Positions 27,926 to 35,813 of a stretch of 64,000 nt of DNA are shown piece after piece; the stretch's first letter is position 1, and every line of letters starts with the position of its first letter. Both the position numbers and the translations under genes were made by a program. The stretch spans positions 1 through 64,000 of the forward strand of contig JACKEY010000018.1 of assembly GCA_020632755.1 (NCBI GenBank). The letters are read 5' to 3'. The DNA comes from Alphaproteobacteria bacterium. Lineage in GTDB: Bacteria; Myxococcota_A; UBA796; UBA2385. The notes below the pieces were generated by a model. The model worked only from the letters and a program-made list of their open reading frames with translations. It was not told the DNA's origin and searched no databases.

Positions 27926-29395
27926 ATGCCTCGCTCCCTGCACCTGCCGCTGCTGCTCGATCTGTGGCGCGAGGTGGGCCGCCACCTGGAGATCGCCGAG
28001 TTCGTCGACGCGGTGGCGCCGGCGCTCGCGCAACACGCTGGCGTACGGGGGGTGGCGGTGGCTGCCGTGGACCGCGAGCGCGGCGTGCTGCGCAGCCTGG
28101 TCGGCCCGGCCGCCACCGCGCCCCTGGACCCGACGTCGATCGCGCGGCTGGTGCGGGCACCCCGGAGCCTGGATGCCTTGCCGCTGCTGGACGGCCCGGG
28201 CTGGGCGGCGGTGCTCGACGACGGCGCCGCCGTGCTGCTGCTGGCCCTGCCCGACGCCGACGGGCACGCCCTGCTGCTCGCCGACCTGGTGGAGCCCTTC
28301 CACGCCGCCCTGCGCAACCACCAGCGCATCCACGAGCTCGCCCGGCTGCGCGAGGCGGTCGAGGCCGACAACCGCGCCCTGCTGACCCGGCTGCAGCGCC
28401 AGGACATCGCCGAGACCGTCGTCGGCGGCCAGTCCGGCCTGCGTGAGGTGATGCAGCGGGTCGCCCAGGTGGCGCCGACCGATGCGCCCGTGCTGATCCT
28501 GGGCGAGACCGGGTCGGGCAAGGAGGTCGTGGCTCGCGCCATCCACCAGCGCAGCAGCCGCGCCGACGGGCCCTTCCTGCGGGTCAACTGCGGGGCGATC
28601 CCCGCCGAGCTGGTGGACAGCGAGCTGTTCGGCCACGAACGGGGCAGCTTCACGGGAGCGGTGGCCACGCGCCGCGGCTGGTTCGAGCGGGCCGACGGCG
28701 GCACGCTGTTCCTGGACGAGCTGGGCGAGCTTCCGGCGGCGGCCCAGGTGCGGCTGCTGCGCGTGCTGCAGGACGGCACCTTCGAGCGGGTCGGCGGCCA
28801 GCGTGTGCTGCGGGCCGACGTGCGCATCGTGGCGGCCACCCACCGGGACATGCACGACCTGGTGGCCGAGGGGCGGTTCCGCGAGGACCTGTGGTACCGC
28901 GTGGCCGTCTTCCCGGTCGTGCTGCCGCCGCTGCGCGCCCGCCGCCAGGACATCCCGGCCCTGGCCGATCACTTCGCCGAGCGCGCCGGGCGGCGGCTGC
29001 ACGGCTTCCCGCTGGCGGTCTCGCCCGACGACCTGGCCCTGCTGCACGGCTACGACTGGCCGGGCAACGTGCGCGAGCTGGCCGCGGTCATCGAGCGGGC
29101 CGCCATCCTGGGCGACGGGCAGCGGCTGGACCTGGTGCGTGCGCTCGGCACACAACGCACCGGCGGGGCGCGTCCCGCCGCGCCGGTCCCGGTGGGCGTG
29201 ACGACCCTGCGCGACGCCCAGCGGGCGGCGATCACGGCGGCGCTCCAGGCGTCCCGCGGCCAGATCGACGGGCCGACCGGCGCGGCGGTGCTGCTCGACA
29301 TCCACCCCAGCACCCTGCGCTCGCGCATGCTGCGCCTGGGGCTGGACTGGCGGACCTTCCGCCCGCGGCCCTGGGGCACGTCCGACGACGCTTGA
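27926..29395 (+). CDS. sigma-54-dependent transcriptional activator (GAF-AAA-Fis)
   Basis: Predicted 489 residues, ATG 27926 behind TAGGAGG. The N-terminal ~140 residues look like a GAF-type sensor, followed by a helical linker. The AAA+ core has Walker A LGETGSGKE at about 193, the sigma-54 contact loop as GSFTGA near 240 (Ser in place of the more usual Ala), Walker B TLFLDELGEL near 257, and the WPGNVREL motif near 377. A Fis-type helix-turn-helix lies at the C-terminus (STLRSRMLRLGL). It should activate RpoN promoters in response to a ligand at the GAF domain. Targets are unknown; no clear -24/-12 promoter was found nearby. It diverges from the SGNH-like gene. Confidence 0.9.
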   Translation: MPRSLHLPLLLDLWREVGRHLEIAEFVDAVAPALAQHAGVRGVAVAAVDRERGVLRSLVGPAATAPLDPTSIARLVRAPRSLDALPLLDGPGWAAVLDDGAAVLLLALPDADGHALLLADLVEPFHAALRNHQRIHELARLREAVEADNRALLTRLQRQDIAETVVGGQSGLREVMQRVAQVAPTDAPVLILGETGSGKEVVARAIHQRSSRADGPFLRVNCGAIPAELVDSELFGHERGSFTGAVATRRGWFERADGGTLFLDELGELPAAAQVRLLRVLQDGTFERVGGQRVLRADVRIVAATHRDMHDLVAEGRFREDLWYRVAVFPVVLPPLRARRQDIPALADHFAERAGRRLHGFPLAVSPDDLALLHGYDWPGNVRELAAVIERAAILGDGQRLDLVRALGTQRTGGARPAAPVPVGVTTLRDAQRAAITAALQASRGQIDGPTGAAVLLDIHPSTLRSRMLRLGLDWRTFRPRPWGTSDDA

Positions 29396-29427
29396 CCGGG
29401 ACCGTGGCCGTGGGAAGACAGGGGTCC

Positions 29428-30714
29428 ATGCTCCCCGACCTGCCCGCCGCGCCCGCCTGGGCGGCCCTGTTCTCGCCCCTGCGCCCGCTGTTGTCGGCGG
29501 CGCTGGATCGCCTGTCCCTGAAGCCTGCGGTCTTGCCGCCCGTGGTCGTCGCCGACGACGGCCGGATCGGGCTGACCCGCCGCGGCATCGCGCTGGATCC
29601 CGCGCTGCTCGGCCCGGCGGCCCGCCTGCCGGACGACGACGCCTGGGCGGCTGCCGATCCGGCCGTCGCCGCCCTGGCGCTGGACCGCTGGCGCCGCGCC
29701 GCGGGGGCGGTGCTGGAGGGCGTGGCGCTGGCCGGCATCGCCGAGGAGCTGGGCGGTCCCGTGCCCGCGACCTGGTGGGTGCTGGGTCCCGCGGCCGAGG
29801 CGGTGGACCGCGCGGCCCCCGAGCTGGGCTGGCTGTGGCCCGAAGCCGCCGACCTGGTGCGGCGACCCGAGGTGCCGCTGGACCAGGCCCCCCGTCGGGC
29901 CGGCTGGTTGGTGCGCTGGTGGCGCCAGCAGGGGCTGCCCTGGGTCGTCGGCGAGCGGCCGGACCTGGATCCCGCCCGCTGGGACGCCTTCGGCGCCTGG
30001 CTGGACGACCCCGCCCACGGGCCCCTGTCCCAGGCTCCCGCGCCCATCGAGCGTGGCCCGGCGGTGCTGGCCCAGGACGCGCGGCCCATCCCCCCGCTGG
30101 CCTTCCAGCGGGTCGGCATCCAGGCCGGCCCACCGGGAGCGGTGGTGCGCTGGCCCGGCGGCGCCATCCTGGCCGCGTCCGGCGAGCGCCGCACCCGGCT
30201 GGTCGGCGCCGGCGCCCTCGAGGTCGACGACGCGCTGCCGCTCGGCACCTGGAAGCTGTCCGCCGGCACCTGGGGGGACCGGCTGGGCGCCGCCAGGGGC
30301 ATCGAGCTGGATCTCCGGGCCAACGGGCGGCTCGACCTGGTCTTCGCCGATGCCTTCGCCGGGCCCGCGGCGGGCAGCCAGATCCTGGACCTGGCCGCCC
30401 AGTTCGGCGTGAGCGGCGTCGGCAGCGGCAGCTACCGGGTGACCCGCGTCGACGGGCCCGGCCAGGGCGTGCTGGTCTTCGACCGGCTGTCCGCCGACTC
30501 CCTGACCGTGCACCCGCGCTTCGGCGGCAGCTTCGCCCTGCCGGCCGCCATGTTCATCGATCCGGTGCACCGCGCCCTGGCCGCCATGCAGGGCGTGGAC
30601 TGGCGCTTCGCCCACAAGCCGGATCTGGGCGAGCTGCACCTCTCCGCGACCATCGGCGGCGTCTCCACCGTGCTCCGGCTCGCGCCACCCGATCCCGACG
30701 CCCTCCCGAACTGA
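29428..30714 (+). CDS. unknown 428-residue protein
   Basis: ATG 29428 behind GGGAAGACAGGGG, 32 bases after the activator gene, so probably in the same operon. No family recognised. It has no signal peptide or obvious membrane span. Residues ~1-210 are Trp/Ala/Pro/Asp-rich and mostly helical by composition. From ~220 on it becomes beta-rich (GAVVRWPGGAILAASGE, GSGSYRVTRVDGPGQGVLVFD). The closing part GELHLSATIGGVSTVLRLA could be a PAP/fibrillin-like lipid-binding barrel, but this is a weak impression. Confidence 0.72.
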   Translation: MLPDLPAAPAWAALFSPLRPLLSAALDRLSLKPAVLPPVVVADDGRIGLTRRGIALDPALLGPAARLPDDDAWAAADPAVAALALDRWRRAAGAVLEGVALAGIAEELGGPVPATWWVLGPAAEAVDRAAPELGWLWPEAADLVRRPEVPLDQAPRRAGWLVRWWRQQGLPWVVGERPDLDPARWDAFGAWLDDPAHGPLSQAPAPIERGPAVLAQDARPIPPLAFQRVGIQAGPPGAVVRWPGGAILAASGERRTRLVGAGALEVDDALPLGTWKLSAGTWGDRLGAARGIELDLRANGRLDLVFADAFAGPAAGSQILDLAAQFGVSGVGSGSYRVTRVDGPGQGVLVFDRLSADSLTVHPRFGGSFALPAAMFIDPVHRALAAMQGVDWRFAHKPDLGELHLSATIGGVSTVLRLAPPDPDALPN

Positions 30715-30736
30715 CCCTCCTCTCCTGGACTCCCCC

Positions 30737-31159
30737 ATGCGCTACCTGCACACGATGATCCGCGTCCTCGACCTGGACGCCGCCCTCGCCTTCTTCGACC
30801 TGCTCGGCCTGAAGCCCGTCCGCCGCAGCGACCACGAGGCCGGGCGCTACAGCCTGGTCTTCCTGTCGACGGGCCACCCCGACGATCCCGCCACCGTCGA
30901 GCTGACCTGGAACTGGGACCAGGCCGAGCCCTACGGCGGCGGCCGCAACTTCGGCCACCTGGCCTACGCCGTCGACGACATCTACGCCTTGTGCCAGAAG
31001 CTCCAGGACGCGGGCGTCACCATCCACCGCCCGCCCCGCGACGGCCGCATGGCCTTCGTGCGCAGCCCCGACGGCATCTCGATCGAGCTGCTGCAGGCCG
31101 GCGGCGCGCTCCCGCCGCAGGAACCGTGGGCCAGCATGCCGAACACCGGCAGCTGGTAG
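30737..31159 (+). CDS. gloA: lactoylglutathione lyase (glyoxalase I)
   Basis: Predicted 140-residue VOC-fold enzyme that isomerises the methylglyoxal-glutathione hemithioacetal. Metal ligands match E. coli GloA: His5 in RYLHTMIRV, Glu in VELTWNW near 56, His in GHLAYAVDD near 74 and Glu in SIELLQ near 120. Length equals GloA (135). Start ATG 30737 follows the upstream unknown gene by 22 bases. A glyoxalase II candidate is 17 kb away. Confidence 0.92.
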   Translation: MRYLHTMIRVLDLDAALAFFDLLGLKPVRRSDHEAGRYSLVFLSTGHPDDPATVELTWNWDQAEPYGGGRNFGHLAYAVDDIYALCQKLQDAGVTIHRPPRDGRMAFVRSPDGISIELLQAGGALPPQEPWASMPNTGSW

Positions 31160-31197
31160 GCCCGCGCAGCTCGTGCAGCGCGGCCCGCGCAGGGCGG

Positions 31198-31644
31198 TCA
31201 GTACACCGCGTTCGCCGTGATCAGCGTGGCGTTGTTCTCGTTGTCGCAGACGTACTCGGCGATGACGCCGTCGCCGTCGACGTCGATCTGGCCCTTGACC
31301 GTGAAGAACCGGCCGAAGCTGTCGTAGTCGGTGACGTAGCTGCCGCGGACGCGCCCGTCGGGGGCCCAGCCCAGGTCGGTGAACCCGCCCTGGTCGACCC
31401 AGTTCACCGAGGACTTGCCGGACGGCGCGATGTCCGGGGACGGCTGGGCGGTGATGAACTGGTCGAAGGCGGCGTCGTAGGCGAACTGGGCGGTCTTGAT
31501 GCCGTCGATGTTGCCCGGGACCTCCGCGCGCTTCGACTTCAGCTGCATCTCCATGAAGTTCGGGATGGCGATCGCCGCCAGGATGCCGATGATGGCGACG
31601 ACGATCATCAATTCGACCAGGCTGAAACCGCGGCGGCGGGACAT
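31198..31644 (-). CDS. pilA: type IV pilin (PilA-like)
   Basis: Predicted 148 residues, ATG 31644 behind TTGGAGG. The short leader MSRRRG is cut before FSLVELMIVVAIIGILAA, the classic type IVa prepilin N-terminus with Phe1 and Glu5. The globular part has two candidate disulphide or single Cys positions only near the end (EYVCDNENN). No assembly genes are nearby, as often for pilA-like pseudopilins; a minor pilin is an alternative. A promoter-like TAGCCT lies just upstream on this strand. Confidence 0.9.
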   Translation of the reverse strand: MSRRRGFSLVELMIVVAIIGILAAIAIPNFMEMQLKSKRAEVPGNIDGIKTAQFAYDAAFDQFITAQPSPDIAPSGKSSVNWVDQGGFTDLGWAPDGRVRGSYVTDYDSFGRFFTVKGQIDVDGDGVIAEYVCDNENNATLITANAVY

Positions 31645-31703
31645 GGGGCCTCCAAGGAGCTGCATCGAGGCTACGACGCCGTGCTCGTCGGAGTTGTCGC
31701 TTT

Positions 31704-32261
31704 TCATCCCCCCGCGGCCCAGCCCCCGGTGAGCAGGGCCGCGTAGAACAGGGTCTTGGGGATCCTCAGCAGGCTGGCCAGCAGCAGGTGGCCGAACCGC
31801 ACGTCGGTCGCGCCGGACAGCCAGGTGCTCACCGCGAAGGGGAAGGGCAGCAGGGCGGCCACGGCCACGAAGCGGGCGCCGTAGCGGGTCAGGAAGGCGA
31901 CCACCTGGGGGTGGCGCCGCGCCAGCCACGGGCCCAAGCGGGTGTGGCGGGCCAGCAGGCGGCCGCAGGTCCAGCCGATGGGGCCCGCCAGCACGCTGCC
32001 TGCCGCGGTGATGGCGGCGACCACCCACGGGTTCGCGCCGCCCGAGATCGCGAGCAGCATCAGCGGTTCGTTGGTCAGCGGCACGATGCTGCTGTCGGTG
32101 AACATCGCCCCGAAGAACAGGCCGGCCAGGCCGAACCGGTCCAGGAACAGGCCGCCCCACGCGATCAGCGGCTCGCGCAGCAGCACGCCGCACAGCCCGG
32201 CGACGGCCAGCACGGCCAGCGCGCCGCCCACCAGCTTGAGCACCGTCGTGCGGTCGATCAC
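31704..32261 (-). CDS. VTT/DedA-like membrane protein (YqaA type)
   Basis: Predicted 185 residues. GTG 32261 overlaps the Nudix stop (GTGA). Four or five hydrophobic segments; the first is residues 8-28. The family hallmark region GLFFGAMFTDSSIVPLTNEPLM and a re-entrant stretch with PFPFAVSTWLSGAT fit the VTT domain, whose members move lipids or undecaprenyl carriers across the inner membrane. Which lipid is not visible here. Confidence 0.8.
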   Translation of the reverse strand: MIDRTTVLKLVGGALAVLAVAGLCGVLLREPLIAWGGLFLDRFGLAGLFFGAMFTDSSIVPLTNEPLMLLAISGGANPWVVAAITAAGSVLAGPIGWTCGRLLARHTRLGPWLARRHPQVVAFLTRYGARFVAVAALLPFPFAVSTWLSGATDVRFGHLLLASLLRIPKTLFYAALLTGGWAAGG

Positions 32262-32842
32262 GAGCGGCCTTCCCGCAGGTGCAGGTGGTGGAAGGCCGCG
32301 ACCACCAGCGCGTGGGTGATGACGCCGTCGCGGATGAGCCCGGGCACCCGGGCTTCGTCCAGGCAGCGCACGCAGAGCTCCTCGTTCTCGTCGGGGCTCG
32401 ATGGGCCGGGCAGCACGGGGCCGACCAGCACGGTGCCGCAGCGGTTGGACTGGATGGCCGGGTTGGGCGCCACGACGCCGATGACGGCGGCGTCGGCGCC
32501 GGGAGCGGGGCGGTAGCCGGTCTCTTCGGCCAGCTCGCGCAGGGCGGCGGTGACGAAGTCCTCGCCGGGGTCGACCATGCCGCCGGGGATCTCGAGGGTC
32601 ACGTCGTCGGTGCCGTGGCGGTACTGCTCGACGAACACCAGCCGGCCGTCCTGCGTCCGGGCGATGACGTTGACCCAGTCGGTCGTGTGCATCACCACGA
32701 AGGGCGCCTGGCGATCGCCGTCGGGGGAGCGGCCGGTGTGGCCGTGGATCGAGAAGACGCGGGTGCTCAGCAGGGCGCGCTCGCCGTCGCGGGTCCACGG
32801 CCTTACGCCCCGCAGCAGGTCCTCGTCGTCGGAGTCCGCCAT
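32258..32842 (-). CDS. Nudix hydrolase, ADP-ribose pyrophosphatase-like
   Basis: Predicted 194 residues from ATG 32842 behind AGGGG. The Nudix box GGMVDPGED...RELAEETGY at about 116-139 is complete (GX5EX7REUXEEXGU). The N-terminal strand FVVMHTTDWVNVIART and the QYRHGTDDV block are typical of ADP-sugar pyrophosphatases. It overlaps the VTT gene by four bases. Its start codon overlaps, on the other strand, that of the 5'-nucleotidase. Confidence 0.88.
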   Translation of the reverse strand: MADSDDEDLLRGVRPWTRDGERALLSTRVFSIHGHTGRSPDGDRQAPFVVMHTTDWVNVIARTQDGRLVFVEQYRHGTDDVTLEIPGGMVDPGEDFVTAALRELAEETGYRPAPGADAAVIGVVAPNPAIQSNRCGTVLVGPVLPGPSSPDENEELCVRCLDEARVPGLIRDGVITHALVVAAFHHLHLREGRS

Positions 32843-34487
32843 GCTGATGCCCCTGTTGCTGTGGTCCTGCGCGAAGCCGGCCCCGCCCGCACCGCCGGTC
32901 GACGTCGCCCCGCGGTCCTTCACGGTGCTGTCGCTCAACGACGTCTACCGCATCGAGGGCCTGCCCGAGAGCAACGCCGGTGGCCTGGCCCGCGTCCGCA
33001 CCCTGCGGGCCCGGCTGGAAGCCGAAGGTCCCGTGCTGGTGCTGCACGGCGGCGACATGCTGCACCCGAGCCTGCTGTCCCGTCGCTACGACGGCATGCA
33101 GATGATCGACGTGCTCTCGCGCCTGGACGGCGACGCCGGGCGCTTCGACGAGCACCTGTTCGTGGTGCCCGGCAACCACGAGTTCGACAAGGGCGACCTG
33201 GACGACGCCCCGCGGCTGCAGGCGGCCATCGCCGGCAGCGGCTTCACCTGGCTGTCCAGCAACATCCGCTGGGCCGAAGGCGCCGACGGCCAGCCCCTGA
33301 TCGCCGCCGACCCGCTCCAGGCCGACGCCATCGTCGACATCGGCGGGGTGTCCGTCGGCCTGTTCGGCCTGACCGGCGACTTCGTCCAGCCCGCCTATGT
33401 CGCTGGCTACGCCGACCCGCTGACCACGGCCCGGCTGCGCACCGGCGCCCTGCGCGCCCGCGGCGCCGAGGTCGTCATCGCCCTGACCCACCTCGACGCC
33501 CAGGACGACGTCGCCCTGCTGCGCGAGCTCGACGCGCTGGGGCCCGATCTCATCGTCGGCGGCCACGATCACCACGCCATGACCGTGCACAGCGGGGCGC
33601 ATGGCTGGGCCGTGAAGGGCGCGGCGGACGCCACCCAGGTCGTGCGGACGACCGTGAACGTCCGGGCGGACGGGTCCGTGCAGGTGCTGCCGACCGTCGT
33701 CGATCTGGACGCCGCCGTCGCCCCCGATCCCGCCCTGCAGGCCCGGGTCTTCGACTGGCTCTCGCGCCACCAGCGCGAGTTCTGCGCGGACCTGGGCGAA
33801 GCCGGCCCCTGCCTGGACGCGCCGCTCGGCGAGACCACGACCGCCCTCGAGGCCGAAGAGACCGCGATCCGCAGCCGCGAGACCAGCTTCGGCAGCTTCG
33901 CCGCGGACCTGGCCCTGGCCTGGGGCCGCGCCCACGGCGGCGCCGACGTGGCCCTGCTCAACTCCGGCAGCCTGCGCCTGAACCAGGACCTGCCGGCCGA
34001 CAGCGCGCTGACCCGGCGCCACGTCGAAGAGCTGCTGCCCTACCCGATGGGCCTCGTGGTGGTCGAGCTGTCCGGCGCCGAGCTCGCCGCGGTGCTGCGG
34101 CACGGGCTCGAGGGCTGGCCGGGCCAGGGCCGGTTCCTGCAGGTGGCCGGCGTGGCCTTCCGCCACGACCTGGCGTCGGGCGAGGTGCGGTCGGTGACCC
34201 TGCTGGGGGAGGGGCGGGTCGTGGCCGAGGACGAGGCGCTGCGCGTCGTGATCCCCGGCTACCTGCACGGGGGAGGCGACGGCTTCGCCATGCTTGCGGA
34301 GAGGCCGCCCCTGGCCGAGGGAGGCGACCTGCGCACCCTGCTGGTGGCCGCGCTGGCAGCGGGGCCCATCGCGCCGGCCGCGACCGGCCGGATCTGCCAG
34401 GACCTGAGCCCGGCCTTCATCGGCAGCGAGGTGCCACCGCTGCCGCCCTGCGCCGCGCTCGAGCCGGACGGCCCGTCGCGGCCGTGA
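32841..34487 (+). CDS. 5'-nucleotidase/UshA-like metallophosphatase, probable lipoprotein
   Basis: Predicted 548 residues, ATG 32841 behind GGAG. The very short N-terminus MLMPLLLWSC could be a minimal lipobox with Cys10. Phosphatase motifs: VLSLNDVYR, LHGGDMLHP, VVPGNHEFDKG, ALTHLD, VGGHDHH in the first 240 residues, then the 5'-nucleotidase C-terminal substrate domain (LNSGSLRLNQDL, LPYPMGLVVVELSG, FLQVAGVAF). It should strip phosphate from nucleotides or sugar nucleotides outside the cytoplasm. It shares its start position with the divergent Nudix gene and abuts the convergent collar gene with no bases between stops. Confidence 0.85.
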   Translation: MLMPLLLWSCAKPAPPAPPVDVAPRSFTVLSLNDVYRIEGLPESNAGGLARVRTLRARLEAEGPVLVLHGGDMLHPSLLSRRYDGMQMIDVLSRLDGDAGRFDEHLFVVPGNHEFDKGDLDDAPRLQAAIAGSGFTWLSSNIRWAEGADGQPLIAADPLQADAIVDIGGVSVGLFGLTGDFVQPAYVAGYADPLTTARLRTGALRARGAEVVIALTHLDAQDDVALLRELDALGPDLIVGGHDHHAMTVHSGAHGWAVKGAADATQVVRTTVNVRADGSVQVLPTVVDLDAAVAPDPALQARVFDWLSRHQREFCADLGEAGPCLDAPLGETTTALEAEETAIRSRETSFGSFAADLALAWGRAHGGADVALLNSGSLRLNQDLPADSALTRRHVEELLPYPMGLVVVELSGAELAAVLRHGLEGWPGQGRFLQVAGVAFRHDLASGEVRSVTLLGEGRVVAEDEALRVVIPGYLHGGGDGFAMLAERPPLAEGGDLRTLLVAALAAGPIAPAATGRICQDLSPAFIGSEVPPLPPCAALEPDGPSRP

Positions 34488-34982
34488 TCAGCCGCGGGAC
34501 GGGAACGTGCCCGACGTGCAGATGAGCGGCGTCAGCGCCAGGCTGGGGTCGCGCAGCGGGATGGACTGATCGGGCTTGGCTGTCTTGGTGGGCGGACCGT
34601 TGCCGGGGCGCTCGTCGGCGCGCGGGCGGGCGGCGCTCTCGGTCGTGGCCAGGGTGGCCGCCTCCGCGCCGACCTTGGCGCCGAGCCGGGTCTCGGTCAG
34701 GCCGGCGCCGGTGCCCGAGCCGATGGCGGCGCGGCCCCGCAGATCGGGCAGGGCGAAGGTGGTCTTTCCGTCGCCGCCGTAGGTGGTGCCCAGGATCGAG
34801 AACAGCGCCGAATTCGACGAGATCGGCAGCACGCTGCCGTCGGCGATGGCCCAGCCCCGCACGGCGAAGTTGCCGGCGAAGAAGGTCACCTCGCCGAGCA
34901 TGCACTCGCGGGCGTGGGCGGCGGGGCTGGCCAGGGTGGCGCCCAGGGTCAGGGCGGCGGCGAGCAGGTGGGCGGGCTTCAT
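34488..34982 (-). CDS. secreted phage tail-collar domain protein
   Basis: Predicted 164 residues, ATG 34982 behind GGAGG, signal peptide cleaved near SPAAHA. The mature start GEVTFFAGNFAVRGWAIADG, then LFSILGTTYGGDGKTTFALP and DLRGRAAIGSGTG are the tail-collar / MdpB-like family signature. Without any phage genes nearby and with an export signal, it is more likely a chromosomal secreted relative than a virion part. Role unknown. The stop abuts that of the 5'-nucleotidase. Confidence 0.85.
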   Translation of the reverse strand: MKPAHLLAAALTLGATLASPAAHARECMLGEVTFFAGNFAVRGWAIADGSVLPISSNSALFSILGTTYGGDGKTTFALPDLRGRAAIGSGTGAGLTETRLGAKVGAEAATLATTESAARPRADERPGNGPPTKTAKPDQSIPLRDPSLALTPLICTSGTFPSRG

Positions 34983-35022
34983 CGGGACCTCCGGGGGGCG
35001 CCGACAGCCTACGCCAGGCGGC

Positions 35023-35796
35023 TCAGGAGACCTTGCGGGCGGTGACCACCACCTCCTGGTCGGCGCGCTCCAGCAACGCGCCCTCGAAGTCGCCGCGCAC
35101 CTCCTCCAGCGCGAAGCCGGCGAGCTCCAGGTGCAGCACCAGCTCGTCGCGGAAGACGAGGCCTGCGGTGAAGCCCTCCTCGACCACGCGTGCCTCCTCC
35201 TCCCGCTCCTCGACCCAGCGGAAGCGCATGTGCATGACCTTGTTCAGCAGGTCCAGCCGGCCCTGCTGCTGGCAGCGCACGACCGTGCCGTCGGCGCCTT
35301 CGTGCACGCCCAGGTCCCACCAGGCGCGGGCCTGGTCGCCGCTGGCCCGCTGCAGCACGCCGGGCTCGGGGTGGAAGAAGTTCAGCGCCAGGCGGCCGCC
35401 CGGCTTGAGGATGCGCCAGGCGTTCCACAGGCACTGGTGGCGATCCTGGGCCGTCGCCATGTGCAGGAAGGACCGGTAGGGCAGGAACACCTGCTGGTAG
35501 GCCTCGTCGTGGCCGAAGACGCGCATGTCGCCTTCGAAGCGCTCGATGCGGGCGTGCACGGCCTCGGCTTCGCCCTGCAGCCGCAGGGCCATGCGGTCGA
35601 GCATCGGGGCGCTGATGTCGACGGCGTGTACGTCGACGCCGGCGCGGGCCATCGGGACCGTGATGCGGCCGCTGCCGGCGCCCAGCTCGGCGATCGGGCC
35701 GCCTTCTTCGCGGGCCCGGGCGACGTACCAGTCCACGTCGGCGGTCTGCGGATCGGTGAACAGGTCGTACCAGCGGGCGGTGTCGGCGGTCAGCAA
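35023..35796 (-). CDS. class I SAM-dependent methyltransferase, TTG start
   Basis: Predicted 257 residues from TTG 35796 behind CGGAGAGG; no ATG/GTG precedes the conserved start LTADTARWYDLFTDP. Motif I IAELGAGSGRIT is near residue 36, VDVHAVDISAPMLDRM follows, FEGDMRVFG carries the next acidic position, and WRILKPGGRLALNFFHPE is the post-III segment. Substrate not evident. It is downstream of the ASPIC lipoprotein gene in the same direction. Confidence 0.85.
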   Translation of the reverse strand: MLTADTARWYDLFTDPQTADVDWYVARAREEGGPIAELGAGSGRITVPMARAGVDVHAVDISAPMLDRMALRLQGEAEAVHARIERFEGDMRVFGHDEAYQQVFLPYRSFLHMATAQDRHQCLWNAWRILKPGGRLALNFFHPEPGVLQRASGDQARAWWDLGVHEGADGTVVRCQQQGRLDLLNKVMHMRFRWVEEREEEARVVEEGFTAGLVFRDELVLHLELAGFALEEVRGDFEGALLERADQEVVVTARKVS

Positions 35797-35813
35797 GGGC
35801 CTCTCCGGGCGGA

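Noticed and set aside
34488..34982. Prophage remnant
   Set aside because: Only one collar-domain gene is present, it has a secretion signal, and neighbours are ordinary chromosomal genes with the same base composition.
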